NCBI RefSeq assembly: GCF_000794385.1
Contig: NZ_JTJB01000039.1
Span: forward strand, 1-64,000
Reading direction: 5' to 3'
From: Thermus sp. 2.9
GTDB lineage: Bacteria; Deinococcota; Deinococci; Deinococcales; Thermaceae
Length of the DNA stretch: 64,000 bases
A program made the position numbers and the translations under genes. Each line of letters starts with the position of its first letter. Positions within the stretch are counted from its first letter, which is position 1. Of this stretch, positions 51,137 to 59,935 are shown in pieces. The notes under the pieces are model-generated. The model was given only the letters and a program-made list of their open reading frames with translations, had not been told where the DNA came from and searched no databases.

Positions 51137-52182
51137 GGCTGGAGTTGGACCCCGCCCCCAGCCCCACCAAGGTGGCCTTGAGCTATGGGGCCTTTTTGCT
51201 CCTGGCCCTCTTCCTCTTGGGTTTTCTTTTCCTGGCCTATGGAGTCTCCCCCCTTAGGGCCTACGGCCTCCTTCTCTCCCCCCTCTTGGACCCCTTGGGC
51301 CTGGCCGAGGTGGCCCGGCGGGCCATTCCCCTCCTCCTCATCGGGGCGGGCTTGAGCTTGGCCTTCCGCGTGGGGTTTTTCAACATTGGGGCCGAGGGGC
51401 AGCTCCTCATGGGGGCGGTGGGGGCGGCTTACGTGGCGCTCTTCCTCCCCCCTGGGCCTTACACCCTTCTCCTCATGTTCCTCCTCGGGGGGGCTTTGGG
51501 GGCCTTGTGGGCGGGGTTTGCCGCCTGGCTTAGGGTGCGCTTTGGGGCGAGCGAGATCCTCACCACCCTCATGCAGAACTACCTGGCCTACTACCTGGTG
51601 GTCTATTTGGTGGCGGGGCCGTGGAAGGGGCAGTTCGTCTTCGGCTTCCTTTACACCGACCGCTTCCCCGAGGTGGCCCGGCTTCCCCGGCTGGGGGACA
51701 CCTTGGTTCACTGGCCCACCCTGCTTTTGGGGGTGGGGGCGGCCCTGCTTCTCCACCTCCTCCTCTTCCGCACACCTTGGGGCTTCTCGCTGAGGGTGCT
51801 TGGGGAAAATCCCCAGGCGGCCCGCTACCTGGGGCTCAAGGAGGGGAGGCTTACCCTCCTCGTGGCCTTGGCCTCGGGGTTCCTGGCCGGGTTTGCCGGG
51901 GTGGGGGAGGTGGCGGGGATCCACGGGAGGCTTCTGGAGCCCGCCCAGATCTCCTTGGGCTACGGCTTCACCGCCATTTTGGTGGCCTGGCTTGCCCGGG
52001 GAAGGCCTGGGCTTACCCTCCTCACGGCCCCCCTCCTCGGGCTCATCCTGGCGGGGGGGGATGCCTTGAAGCTCGCCTTCTCCATGCCCTTTAGAGTGGT
52101 GGACGTGGTGGCGGGGCTTTTGCTTTTGGCCTTGATCGGGGCGGAGGCGGCGAGCCGCCACCGCCTCATTTGGAGGCGGTGA
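51133..52182 (+). CDS. Nucleoside ABC transporter permease 1
   Basis: 349-residue BPD_transp_2 family permease (RbsC/NupP type), about nine membrane helices. RAIPLLLIGAGLSLAFRVGFFNIGAEGQLLMGAVGAAYVAL and VRFGASEILTTLMQNYLAYYLVVYL are characteristic, and RVLGENPQAARYLGLKEGRL marks the conserved cytoplasmic loop. ATG 51133 overlaps the ATPase stop (ATGA). Confidence 0.93.
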   Translation: MRLELDPAPSPTKVALSYGAFLLLALFLLGFLFLAYGVSPLRAYGLLLSPLLDPLGLAEVARRAIPLLLIGAGLSLAFRVGFFNIGAEGQLLMGAVGAAYVALFLPPGPYTLLLMFLLGGALGALWAGFAAWLRVRFGASEILTTLMQNYLAYYLVVYLVAGPWKGQFVFGFLYTDRFPEVARLPRLGDTLVHWPTLLLGVGAALLLHLLLFRTPWGFSLRVLGENPQAARYLGLKEGRLTLLVALASGFLAGFAGVGEVAGIHGRLLEPAQISLGYGFTAILVAWLARGRPGLTLLTAPLLGLILAGGDALKLAFSMPFRVVDVVAGLLLLALIGAEAASRHRLIWRR

Positions 52183-53015
52183 TGGAAGAGGCCTTGGTGC
52201 GCGCGGTGCTTTTCGGTACCCCCATCCTCCTCGCCGCTTTGGGGGCGCTCCTCGCTGAGCGGAGCGGGGTGGTGAACCTGGGGGTGGAGGGGATCATGGC
52301 CCTTTCGGCCCTGGCCGCCTTCGCCGTGGCCTTGGATGTGGGGCCCTTCTTGGGGGTGGTGGCCGGGGTGGGGGCGGGCGTGGCTTTGGCCCTCTTCTTG
52401 GGGCTCTTTGCCATTACCTTGAGGGCCAATCCCTTCGTGGCGGGGCTGGCGGTGGCCGCCTTGGGGCTTGGGGCCTCGGGAATGCTGGGGAAGCGCTACG
52501 AAGGGGTGCCCTTGCAGAAGGTTCTTCCCGAGGCGCCCTTGGCCCTTTTGGCCCTTCTTTTGGCCCTCGTGCTTCACCTCCTCCTCTACCGGAGCCGGTT
52601 TGGCCTTTACCTGAGGAGCGTGGGAGAGAACCCCAAGGCGGCGGACCTTTTTGGGGTGAACGTGGAGGGGGTGCGCTACCTGGCCCTGGGGCTTGGGGGC
52701 GGGCTCATCGGTTTGGGCGGGGCTTACCTCTCCTTGGCCTACCGTCCCTCCTGGACGGATGGGATGACCGCGGGGCTCGGCTGGGTGGCCATCGCCCTGG
52801 TGATCCTGGCCGCCTGGGAGCCCTTGCGGGCGGTTTGTGGCGCCTACCTTTTTGGCCTCCTCTTCTTCCTGCAGTTTCGGCTTCAGGGCAGTGTACCTAT
52901 ACCGTCCGAGGCCTTTGCCGCCATGCCCTACCTTCTGGTTATCCTGGTCCTGGCCCTCTCGGGCCGGTCCCGGGCCCCCAAGGCCCTGGGCCAGCCCTTC
53001 GAGCGGGGGAGGTGA
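52182..53015 (+). CDS. Nucleoside ABC transporter permease 2
   Basis: 277 residues, BPD_transp_2 family (NupQ type). GTPILLAALGALLAERSGVVNLGVEGIMALSALAAFAVAL and RSVGENPKAADLFGVNVEGVRYLALGLGGGLIGLGGAYLSLAY are the family blocks. Its ATG overlaps the previous stop (TGATG). Forms the heterodimeric channel with permease 1. Confidence 0.93.
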   Translation: MEEALVRAVLFGTPILLAALGALLAERSGVVNLGVEGIMALSALAAFAVALDVGPFLGVVAGVGAGVALALFLGLFAITLRANPFVAGLAVAALGLGASGMLGKRYEGVPLQKVLPEAPLALLALLLALVLHLLLYRSRFGLYLRSVGENPKAADLFGVNVEGVRYLALGLGGGLIGLGGAYLSLAYRPSWTDGMTAGLGWVAIALVILAAWEPLRAVCGAYLFGLLFFLQFRLQGSVPIPSEAFAAMPYLLVILVLALSGRSRAPKALGQPFERGR

Positions 53016-53018
53016 AGG

Positions 53019-54158
53019 ATGCGAAAACTGGTTTGGCTCTTGGCCCTGCTTCTCGGGACGGGCCTGGCGCAAGGGGAGAAGCTAAAGGCTTGTTTCATCT
53101 ACGTGGGTCCAGTGGGGGACGCTGGCTGGACCTACGCCCACGACGTGGGGCGGAAGAAGGCGGAGGCGGCGCTTCCCTGGCTGGAAACCCGCTACGTGGA
53201 AAGCGTCCCCGAGGCCCAGGCCTTGCCGGTGATAGACCGCTTCGTGAAGGAGGGGTGCAAGGTCATCTTCGCCACCAGCTTTGGCTACATGGAGGCGGTC
53301 CTCGAGGCGGCCAAGAAGTACCCGGACGTGATCTTCGCCCACGCCACGGGGTTCAAGCGGGCCCCCAACGTGGCCACCTACATGGCGGACTTCTACCAGG
53401 TTTACTACCTTAACGGCCTCGCCGCCGGGGCCCTCACCCGGTCGGGCAAAGTAGGCTACGTGGCCGCCTTCCCCATCCCCGAGGTGAAGCGGCACATCAA
53501 CGCCTTCGCCCTGGGGGTGCGGGCGGTGAACCCCAAGGCCCAGGTCCTGGTGCGCTGGATCAACGCCTGGTACGACCCGGCCAAGGCCCGGGAGGCCACG
53601 GAGGCCCTTCTCGCCCAAGGGGCGGACGTCTTCGCCTTCACCGAGGACACCCCCACGGTGATCCAGACCGCCGCCAAGAAGGGGGCCTACTCCTTCGGCC
53701 ACTACACCCCCATGCTCAAGTTCGCCCCCGACCACGTGGTTTCCGGCCAGATCGTCCACTGGGACGTGATCTACATTGATTTCCTCAAGAAGGTCAAGGA
53801 AGGCGTCTACACCCCGAAGAACCTGCAGAACGTGGACTATTTCTGGCTCCTGCAGCACAAGGCGGTGGAGATGGGGGCGGACTACGGCGTGCCCATCAAC
53901 CCCAAGCACGTCCCCCTCCTGCAGAGAGCCCGGATGCGGGTGGCGGGGAAGGAGGTGCCGGTGTACGAGCGCATCATGGCCCTTCTTCAGGACATGTCCA
54001 GCCCCAAGCCCACCTTTGATCCCTTCACCGGGTCCATCCGGGACCGCAAGGGGGTGGTGCGCATCCCCGCCGGGCGCAAGGCCACCTTGCAGGAACTCCT
54101 CACCATGGAGTGGGCGGCGCCTGGGGTGGTGGGGGACTGGCCCGGGGAACCCAAGTAG
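53019..54158 (+). CDS. BMP-family substrate-binding protein (nucleoside ABC)
   Basis: 379 residues. Signal peptide MRKLVWLLALLLGTGLAQG, no lipobox Cys at the cleavage site, then KACFIYVGPVGDAGWTYAHDVGRKKAEAALP and VIFATSFGYMEAVLEAAKKYPDVIFAHATGF. The BMP/PnrA fold binds purine nucleosides in characterised relatives. It is the last gene of the operon, 3 nt after permease 2, unlike the other importers here where the receptor comes first. An inverted repeat follows the stop. Confidence 0.93.
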   Translation: MRKLVWLLALLLGTGLAQGEKLKACFIYVGPVGDAGWTYAHDVGRKKAEAALPWLETRYVESVPEAQALPVIDRFVKEGCKVIFATSFGYMEAVLEAAKKYPDVIFAHATGFKRAPNVATYMADFYQVYYLNGLAAGALTRSGKVGYVAAFPIPEVKRHINAFALGVRAVNPKAQVLVRWINAWYDPAKAREATEALLAQGADVFAFTEDTPTVIQTAAKKGAYSFGHYTPMLKFAPDHVVSGQIVHWDVIYIDFLKKVKEGVYTPKNLQNVDYFWLLQHKAVEMGADYGVPINPKHVPLLQRARMRVAGKEVPVYERIMALLQDMSSPKPTFDPFTGSIRDRKGVVRIPAGRKATLQELLTMEWAAPGVVGDWPGEPK

Positions 54159-54171
54159 GGAAGTCCTTTGG

Positions 54172-54196
54172 GGGGCCGGGCCTTGGGCCCGGCCCC
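54172..54196. terminator. Bidirectional terminator-like inverted repeat
   Basis: GGGGCCGGGCC (54172-54182) and GGCCCGGCCCC (54186-54196) form a perfect 11-bp stem with loop TTG between two convergent genes. No strong U run flanks it on the plus strand. Confidence 0.6.
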
Positions 54197-54200
54197 TTGG

Positions 54201-55499
54201 CTACAGGCTTTGGAAGACCGCTTCCAGGATCTCCAGCCCCAAAGCCGCCTCCTTCTCCGTGAGGGTGAGGGGCGGGGCGATGCGGAGGGCGGAGGGGCCG
54301 GCGGGGAGGAGGAGGAGGCCCTTTTGGAAGGCCCGCTCCACCGCCTTGTCCCGGAGGTCGGGCCGCTCCTCCTCGGGGCTTCCGAAGTCCACCCCGATCA
54401 TGAGGCCCCTCCCCCGCACGTCCCCCAGGAAGGGGAAGCGCCTTTGCATCTTCCTTAGCTCCTCCAGGAGGTAGGCCCCCACCCGGGCGGCGTTTTCCAT
54501 GAGGCCCCCTTCCAAAAGGTCCAGGGTGGCGTGGGCCGCCGCCGCCGCCACCGCCTGCCCGCCGAAGGTGGTGCCGTGGGCCCCGGGGCGCCAGCTTCCG
54601 AGCTCCTCCCGGAAGAGGAGGGCGCTCAAGGGGTAGCCCGAGGCCAGCCCCTTGGCCAGGACGTAGACGTCCGCCTCTATCCCCTCGTGCTCCAGGGCGA
54701 AGAAAAGCCCCGTGCGTCCCGCCCCCGACTGCACCTCGTCCGCCACCAGGAGGATGCCGTGGCGCTCCAGGAGGTCCTTAAGCTTGGGGAGGAAGCCTTT
54801 GGGGGGAAGCACATACCCCCCTTCCCCCTGGATGGGTTCCAGGAAGAAGGCGGCCACCTCCTCGGGGGGCAGGGTGGTGCGGAAAAGGTGCTCCAGGTGG
54901 TCTAAGACGGCCTCCCCCACCTCCTCGGGCCGGGCGCCCAGAGGGGGGCGGAAGGGGTTGGGGAAGGGTACGTGCACCACGCCGGGCAACAGGGGGGAAA
55001 ACCCCTTGCGGTAGGCGCTTTTGCTGGCGGTGAGGGAAAGGGCCCCAAGGCTCCTCCCGTGGAAGGCCCCGGTGAAGGCCAGGAGGTAGGGGCGGCCCGT
55101 GTGGTGGCGCACCAGCTTGATGGCGGCCTCAATCCCCTCGGTGCCGGAGTTGCCGAAGAAGACCCTGTACCTTCCTCCAAGCCGCTTTACCAGGCGCTCC
55201 GCCAGGGAGAGGGTGGGCTCGTGGGTGAAGTCGGAGAAGCAGACGTGGGCGAAGCGCTCCGCCTGGGACCGCACCGCCTCGAGGACCTTGGGGTGGGCGT
55301 AGCCCGTGGTGTTCACGGCGATGCCCGCCATGAAGTCCAAAAAAACGTTCCCGTCCACGTCCTCCAGGAAGACGCCTTGCCCCCGGGCGGGGACGAAGGG
55401 GTAGGGGCGGATGTAGGAAGGGGAGAGCACCCGCTCGGCCCGCTCGGTGAGCGCTTGCGCCATGGGTCCGGGAAGGGGTGTCTTTACCTTGGGTTTCAT
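54201..55499 (-). CDS. Class III PLP aminotransferase (4-aminobutyrate/ornithine type)
   Basis: 432 residues, fold-type I. GVFLEDVDGNVFLDFMAGIAVNTTGYAHPKV, FFGNSGTEGIEAAIKLVRHHTGR, AFHGRSLGALSLTASK, EPIQGEGG, VADEVQSGAGRTG and the PLP lysine in YVLAKGLASGYPLSALLF are all intact. The HVCFSDFTHEP region suggests a 4-aminobutyrate, ornithine or lysine-type substrate; the precise one is not determinable. ATG 55499 lies 8 nt after a reverse TAGACT; the open frame begins at TTG 55517. Confidence 0.9.
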   Translation of the reverse strand: MKPKVKTPLPGPMAQALTERAERVLSPSYIRPYPFVPARGQGVFLEDVDGNVFLDFMAGIAVNTTGYAHPKVLEAVRSQAERFAHVCFSDFTHEPTLSLAERLVKRLGGRYRVFFGNSGTEGIEAAIKLVRHHTGRPYLLAFTGAFHGRSLGALSLTASKSAYRKGFSPLLPGVVHVPFPNPFRPPLGARPEEVGEAVLDHLEHLFRTTLPPEEVAAFFLEPIQGEGGYVLPPKGFLPKLKDLLERHGILLVADEVQSGAGRTGLFFALEHEGIEADVYVLAKGLASGYPLSALLFREELGSWRPGAHGTTFGGQAVAAAAAHATLDLLEGGLMENAARVGAYLLEELRKMQRRFPFLGDVRGRGLMIGVDFGSPEEERPDLRDKAVERAFQKGLLLLPAGPSALRIAPPLTLTEKEAALGLEILEAVFQSL

Positions 55500-55507
55500 A
55501 CGTGGCC

Positions 55508-55513
55508 AGTCTA
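55508..55513 (-). promoter_or_regulatory. -10 box TAGACT, leaderless start of the aminotransferase
   Basis: Reverse TAGACT 8 nt before ATG 55499; no Shine-Dalgarno. Confidence 0.5.
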
Positions 55514-55564
55514 CCAAGGGCGGGACGAGCGTCCCACCGGCGCTTTATGCGCTCCGGCGCAAGG

Positions 55565-56119
55565 CTATACCGAAAGGAGGCCCCGGGCCACCAGGTGGGG
55601 CCGGGCGTAGAAGAGGGTGAGGGCGGTGGCGGCGTCCTCCACCTCCCCCGCCTCCAGGAGGGCGTAGAGTTCCGGCAAGGGGAGTTCCACGGCTTCCAGG
55701 AGCTCGCCGTCCTCGAGGCTCGGGGCCGCCACCACCTCCGCCCCCAGGGCCAAGAAGGGGTGGAAGACCACGGCGGTGAAGGAGGGTTGGGGGTGGAAGG
55801 GGGGCAGGGGGATGACCTCCTTGGCCCTCGCCCCCACCTCCTCCAAAAGCTCCCGCCGCGCCGCCTCCTCCGGGGTTTCCCCGACGTCCACCTTGCCCGC
55901 GGGCACCTCCAGGAGGAACTTCCCCGTGGGGTGGCGGTACTGCCGGACGAGGAGGGCGGTGGTCCGGGCGGTGACGGGGAGGACGAAGCTCGCCGCCACC
56001 GGCCCCGGGCGGTAGATGTAGGTGAGCTCCTTGCCCGTGTGGGTCCTGAGGCGTTCCCGCACCAGGCGCACGGGCTCGGAGAGGATCTCTTCCAGGGAAA
56101 GCCGCTTCCAGGGGCTCAT
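55565..56119 (-). CDS. Nudix hydrolase, ADP-ribose pyrophosphatase type
   Basis: 184 residues. The Nudix box GKVDVGETPEEAARRELLEEVGA is complete (GX5EX7REUXEEXGU). VLLVRQYRHPTGKFLLEVPAG upstream and HPQPSFTAVVFHPFLA downstream (proline about 16 residues after the box) mark the ADP-ribose pyrophosphatase group, converting ADP-ribose to AMP and ribose 5-phosphate. Its ATG overlaps the stop of the YqeY gene. Confidence 0.92.
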   Translation of the reverse strand: MSPWKRLSLEEILSEPVRLVRERLRTHTGKELTYIYRPGPVAASFVLPVTARTTALLVRQYRHPTGKFLLEVPAGKVDVGETPEEAARRELLEEVGARAKEVIPLPPFHPQPSFTAVVFHPFLALGAEVVAAPSLEDGELLEAVELPLPELYALLEAGEVEDAATALTLFYARPHLVARGLLSV

Positions 56120-56502
56120 GAGGTCAAGCGCTCAATCACCCGCCGCACCTTCTCCCCGGGGGCCCGGGGCCCCAGGGCCTTGGTCACCACCCCGATGGCG
56201 GCCAGGGGGGTCTTGAACTGGGAAAGGTCCAGGTTTTCCCGGATCCAGGCCTCTATCTCCTCCTCGCTCATCTCCTTAGGCAGAAAGCGGTCCAAGAACT
56301 CCGCCTCAAAGGCGTTTCCCTGCTCCAAGGCGATCTCCTTGAGGGCCTTGAGGACCTTCACCGCCTCGGTGTCGGGGAGGGGCTTGCCGTCCCCCTTGCG
56401 GTCCAGCTCCGCCTTCACCACCCGGGCGAAGTCCAGGGTCTTCTGGTCCCGGGCCTTCATGGCCTCCTTGATGGTTTCCTTGATGGCCTCGTAGATCGTC
56501 AT
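56116..56502 (-). CDS. YqeY/GatB-like domain protein
   Basis: 128 residues, all-helical. AMKARDQKTLDFARVVKAELDRK, EAEFLDRFLPKEMSEEEIEAWI and AAIGVVTKALGPRAPGEKVRRVIERL match the YqeY family, whose C-terminal helices resemble the tRNA-binding tail of GatB. Exact role unknown. ATG 56502 lies 7 nt after reverse TAGAGT; first gene of a two-gene unit with the Nudix hydrolase (4-bp overlap). Confidence 0.9.
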   Translation of the reverse strand: MTIYEAIKETIKEAMKARDQKTLDFARVVKAELDRKGDGKPLPDTEAVKVLKALKEIALEQGNAFEAEFLDRFLPKEMSEEEIEAWIRENLDLSQFKTPLAAIGVVTKALGPRAPGEKVRRVIERLTS

Positions 56503-56509
56503 CCTTACC

Positions 56510-56515
56510 ACTCTA
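56510..56515 (-). promoter_or_regulatory. -10 box TAGAGT, leaderless start of the YqeY gene
   Basis: Reverse TAGAGT 7 nt before ATG 56502. Confidence 0.5.
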
Positions 56516-56527
56516 ACGGAAAGGTGG

Positions 56528-57016
56528 CTAGACGGCGAGCCGCACCTCGAGGCCCACCCCCAAAGCCCTGGCCGCCCGCCTCAGGCTTTCCAGGCTGTGG
56601 CCGAAGTAAAAGGGGTCCAGGAGGCGGTGGACCGCCGAAGGGGAGGTGCCCATGCGCCGGGCAAGCTCCCGTTGGGAAAGACCCCGGACCTTTAGGGCCC
56701 GCCAGAGTTCTAGGCTTACGGGGTTCACGGGGGCGGGCTCCAGAAAGACCACCTCGGGTTGGTGCAGCTCGGCCAAGCCTTCTGGATCCGCCCTTTCGGA
56801 AGGCGCGGGGAGAGGCTTGCCCGCTTCCTCAAGCTCCAAAAGGGCCAAGGCCAGCCCCCGCGCCAGGCTATCCATGGCCCCCGCCCGGCTCGCCTTCCCC
56901 CAGGCGAACACCGGGAGATCCAAGGCATAGCCGGCGTAGGTTTTCCCTTCAGGGTCCACCTCTAGGACTACTGGGTAGCGGTAAGGCCACTTCTTTACCA
57001 AGACGTCTTTTCCCAT
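56528..57016 (-). CDS. HicB-type antitoxin with C-terminal Xre HTH
   Basis: 162 residues. N-terminal HicB partial RNase-H-like fold (YPVVLEVDPEGKTYAGYALDLPVFAWGKASRAGAMDSLARGLALALLELEEAGKPLPAPS) followed by an Xre helix-turn-helix (about 100-160, LWRALKVRGLSQRELARRMGTSPSAVHRLLDP). Such proteins neutralise the mRNA-cleaving toxin HicA and repress their own operon. Here the toxin gene just upstream is only a broken remnant, so this is an orphan antitoxin or a domesticated regulator. Confidence 0.85.
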   Translation of the reverse strand: MGKDVLVKKWPYRYPVVLEVDPEGKTYAGYALDLPVFAWGKASRAGAMDSLARGLALALLELEEAGKPLPAPSERADPEGLAELHQPEVVFLEPAPVNPVSLELWRALKVRGLSQRELARRMGTSPSAVHRLLDPFYFGHSLESLRRAARALGVGLEVRLAV

Positions 57017-57064
57017 GGCTTTGCCTATCGGGGTGGGGAAAGATCCCCCACCCCCTCCCTTTCC

Positions 57065-57230
57065 CTAACGGAACATCTCTTCTGGAATTCCCGCTTGCTT
57101 CAAGATCCTCGTTGAAGGTGCCCACGGGCGGGGGATCGTTGCCGGGGTCCAGGACCACGATCCGGCCGTCGGGGTGTTTCCAGACCTCGTGGTCTCCCTT
57201 CCCGCGCCGAGGCTAAGGGGAAAAGCCCAT
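57065..57230 (-). pseudogene. Decayed hicA toxin remnant
   Basis: Reading the minus strand from ATG 57230, KGDHEVWKHPDGRIVVLDPG and PPPVGTF match the middle of HicA (GxHxxWxHPDG). An in-frame TAG lies at 57215-57213 before it. A one-base insertion around 57107-57108 then shifts the end, which continues in another frame as ILKQAGIPEEMFR and a stop at 57067-57065. The N-terminal third is not recognisable. Position directly upstream of hicB is the normal HicA place. This remnant and the 120-bp purH leader fill the 57017-57353 gap. Confidence 0.7.
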
Positions 57231-57340
57231 TTGCCTAAGTATCCTCCGCCCGCAGGGGTTGGACCCGGGGGCCAGGTTAGATGTTAGCAAAAATGCGAAC
57301 GCCCCTCAAGGTGTCCTGGGGGAGGCCCACCGTCCGGGAG

Positions 57341-57346
57341 TACAAT
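57341..57346 (+). promoter_or_regulatory. -10 box TACAAT, leaderless start of purH
   Basis: TACAAT 7 nt before ATG 57354; no Shine-Dalgarno, no good -35 at 17 bp. Confidence 0.6.
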
Positions 57347-57353
57347 CCCTTCC

Positions 57354-58844
57354 ATGTGGGCGCTCCTTTCCGTTTCGGATAAGCGGGGGATCGTGGACTT
57401 CGCCCGGGGGCTTTTGGACCTGGGCTTCCGCCTTCTCGCCACGGGGGGGACGTACCGGGCCCTAAGGGAAGCCTCCTTGCCCGTCACCTACATTTCGGAC
57501 TTCACCGGCTTCCCCGAGATCCTGGAGGGCCGGGTGAAGACCCTCCACCCCAAGGTGCACGCCGCCCTCCTGGCCCGACCCGACCAGGAGGAGGAGCTTA
57601 GGGCCTTGGGCTTGGAGCGGATCGGCGTGGTGGCGGTGAACCTCTACCCCTTCCGGGAGGCGGTGGCCCGGGGGGCCTCCTACGAGGAAGCTTTGGAGCA
57701 GGTGGATATCGGCGGCCCCGCCATGCTCCGGGCCGCGGCCAAGAACCACCTGGCGGTGCTTCCCGTGTGCGACCCCGAGGACTACCCCCGGGTCCTCGAG
57801 GCGCTAAGGGAGGGGCCAAGCCCGGAGTTCCGCCGGGCCCTGGCCCGTAAAGCCTTCGCCCACACCGCCGCCTACGACGCCGCCATCGCCGAGTGGCTTT
57901 CCGGGGAGAAGTTCCCCGAGGACAAGTTCTTGGTCCTAAGGCGGGTTTCCCCCTTGCGCTACGGGGAGAACCCCCACCAGGAGGCCGTCCTCTACCGGGT
58001 GGCGGGGGAGGAGGGCCCCCTCCTTGCCGCCCGGGTCCTCCAGGGCAAGGCCATGAGCTTCAACAACTACCTGGACGCCGAGGCCGCCTGGAACCTGGTT
58101 TCGGAGTTCACCGAGCCCGCGTGCGTGGCGGTGAAGCACCAGAACCCCTGCGGGGTGGCCCTGGGGGAAACCCCCTTGGAAGCCTACCGGAGGGCCTACC
58201 AGGCGGACCCTGTTTCCATCTTCGGGGGCATCGTGGCCTTGAACCGCTATGTGGACGAGGAGACCGCCTCGGCCATGGCCGAGGTCTTTTTGGAGGTGGT
58301 CCTGGCCCCGGGCTACAGCGAGGAGGCCTTAAGGGTCTTCGCCAGGAAGAAGAACCTGCGCCTTCTCGAGGTCCCGGCCCTAGCCCAAGGCCCCTACCTG
58401 GACGTACGGCGCATCCGGGGCGGGGTGCTCCTTCAAGATGCCGACACCCTTGACCCCATCGCCCCCCAGGTGGTGACCAAGCGGGCTCCCACGGAGGCGG
58501 AGTGGCGCGACCTCCTCTTCGCCTGGAAGGTGGTGAAGCACGTGCGCTCCAACGCCATCGTGGTGGCCAAAGGAGGGATGACCCTGGGCATCGGGGTGGG
58601 GCAGACGAACCGGTACGCCGCCGCCAAGCACGCCCTAAAGACCGCCAAGGAGGGGGCGCGGGGGGCGGTCTTGGCCTCCGACGCCTTCTTCCCCTTTGAC
58701 GACGTGGTGCGCCTGGCGGCGGACTTCGGCATCGCCGCCATCATCCAGCCGGGGGGGAGCGTGCGGGACCAGGACTCCATCCAGGCGGCGGACGAGGCGG
58801 GCATGGCCATGGTCTTCACCGGGGTGCGCCACTTCCGCCACTAG
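57354..58844 (+). CDS. purH: Bifunctional AICAR transformylase/IMP cyclohydrolase
   Basis: Last two steps of purine synthesis. N-terminal cyclohydrolase (MGS-like) domain: [53 protein letters not shown] and [19 protein letters not shown]-terminal transformylase: [24 protein letters not shown] (catalytic Lys-His), [22 protein letters not shown] and SDAFFPFDD. 496 residues, normal. The stop overlaps the convergent desaturase stop within CTAG. Confidence 0.97.
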   Translation: MWALLSVSDKRGIVDFARGLLDLGFRLLATGGTYRALREASLPVTYISDFTGFPEILEGRVKTLHPKVHAALLARPDQEEELRALGLERIGVVAVNLYPFREAVARGASYEEALEQVDIGGPAMLRAAAKNHLAVLPVCDPEDYPRVLEALREGPSPEFRRALARKAFAHTAAYDAAIAEWLSGEKFPEDKFLVLRRVSPLRYGENPHQEAVLYRVAGEEGPLLAARVLQGKAMSFNNYLDAEAAWNLVSEFTEPACVAVKHQNPCGVALGETPLEAYRRAYQADPVSIFGGIVALNRYVDEETASAMAEVFLEVVLAPGYSEEALRVFARKKNLRLLEVPALAQGPYLDVRRIRGGVLLQDADTLDPIAPQVVTKRAPTEAEWRDLLFAWKVVKHVRSNAIVVAKGGMTLGIGVGQTNRYAAAKHALKTAKEGARGAVLASDAFFPFDDVVRLAADFGIAAIIQPGGSVRDQDSIQAADEAGMAMVFTGVRHFRH

Positions 58845-59875
58845 AGGGAAAGCCTGCCCCGAACGGCCCTGAGCCGCCGGTGGGCCTCCTTGAAGCCCAC
58901 GAGCTTGCGGCTTTCCTCGTCGTGGAGGTGCATGTCGGCGAAAGCGATCTGGAAGGCGTCCTTGAGGGTCACGGTGGGGGCCACCTTCACCAGGTCCACC
59001 TCCTCCTGCACCTTGGGGAGGTGGTAGTTGGGGATCTTGGGAGCCAGGTGGTGGATGTGGTGGAAGCCGATGTTCCCGGTGAGCCACTGGAGGACCTTGG
59101 GAAGCTTTAAGTAGGTGCTTCCCTCCATGGCGGCCTTGAGGTGTTCCCAGCGGGGGTCGTGCTCCCAGTAGGCGTCTTCAAACTGGTGCTGCACGTAAAA
59201 GAGGAAGATGCCCACCATCCCCGCCAGGTACTGGATGGGGAGGTAGACGAAGAGGAGGGTCTTAAGGCCAAAAAGGAGGCCGATGCCCACGAGCAAAAGG
59301 ACCAGGGCCAGGTTGGTGAGGGCCACGCTGTGGCGCACCGAGGGGCGCTCAGACCCGTAGCCCAGGGGCAGGCGGTAGGAGAGCATGAAGACGTAGATGG
59401 GCCCCAGGAAGAACATGACAAAGGGGTTGCGGTAAAGGCGGTAGGCGAGGCGCTGCCGAGGGGTGGCCTGCAGGTACTCTTCCAGGGTCATGGTGTAGAT
59501 GTCCCCCACGCCCCTTTTGTCCAGGTTGCCGCTGGTGGCGTGGTGCCGGGCGTGGGAAAGCTGCCAGTGGTGGTAGGGCACCAGGGTGAGCACCCCGGCG
59601 AAAAAGCCCAGGGCGTCGTTCATCCACTTCTTGGGGAAGAAGGAGCCGTGCCCGGCGTCGTGCTGCAGGATGAAAAGCCGCACCAGGAATAGCGCCGCCA
59701 CGAGGTCCAAGGCCAAGGCGAGGAGCAAGGAAACGGAAAGGGCCTTGTGGGCGAGGTAAAAGAGGGCGAGGAGGGGCAGGAGGGTATCCGCCACCTGGCG
59801 CAGGCTTCGCAGGGTGTTGGGCTTGGTGTAGGGCTTGATGAGGGGGATCCAGTCTTTGGGTTCTACCTTATGCAT
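58841..59875 (-). CDS. Membrane fatty acid desaturase
   Basis: 344 residues with hydrophobic helices and the three histidine boxes of the diiron desaturase/hydroxylase family: HDAGHGSF, HARHH and HIHHL, with HQFEDAYWE preceding the last. Introduces double bonds into acyl chains or oxidises a related lipid; a carotenoid substrate cannot be excluded. ATG 59875 has an AGAGGAG Shine-Dalgarno, and the longer frame from 59917 lacks homology. Confidence 0.88.
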   Translation of the reverse strand: MHKVEPKDWIPLIKPYTKPNTLRSLRQVADTLLPLLALFYLAHKALSVSLLLALALDLVAALFLVRLFILQHDAGHGSFFPKKWMNDALGFFAGVLTLVPYHHWQLSHARHHATSGNLDKRGVGDIYTMTLEEYLQATPRQRLAYRLYRNPFVMFFLGPIYVFMLSYRLPLGYGSERPSVRHSVALTNLALVLLLVGIGLLFGLKTLLFVYLPIQYLAGMVGIFLFYVQHQFEDAYWEHDPRWEHLKAAMEGSTYLKLPKVLQWLTGNIGFHHIHHLAPKIPNYHLPKVQEEVDLVKVAPTVTLKDAFQIAFADMHLHDEESRKLVGFKEAHRRLRAVRGRLSL

Positions 59876-59935
59876 AGGCGCTCCTCTTTCGGGGAGTGCC
59901 TTACCGTACTTCAGCAAAAGATGAGAGGGGTGAGG

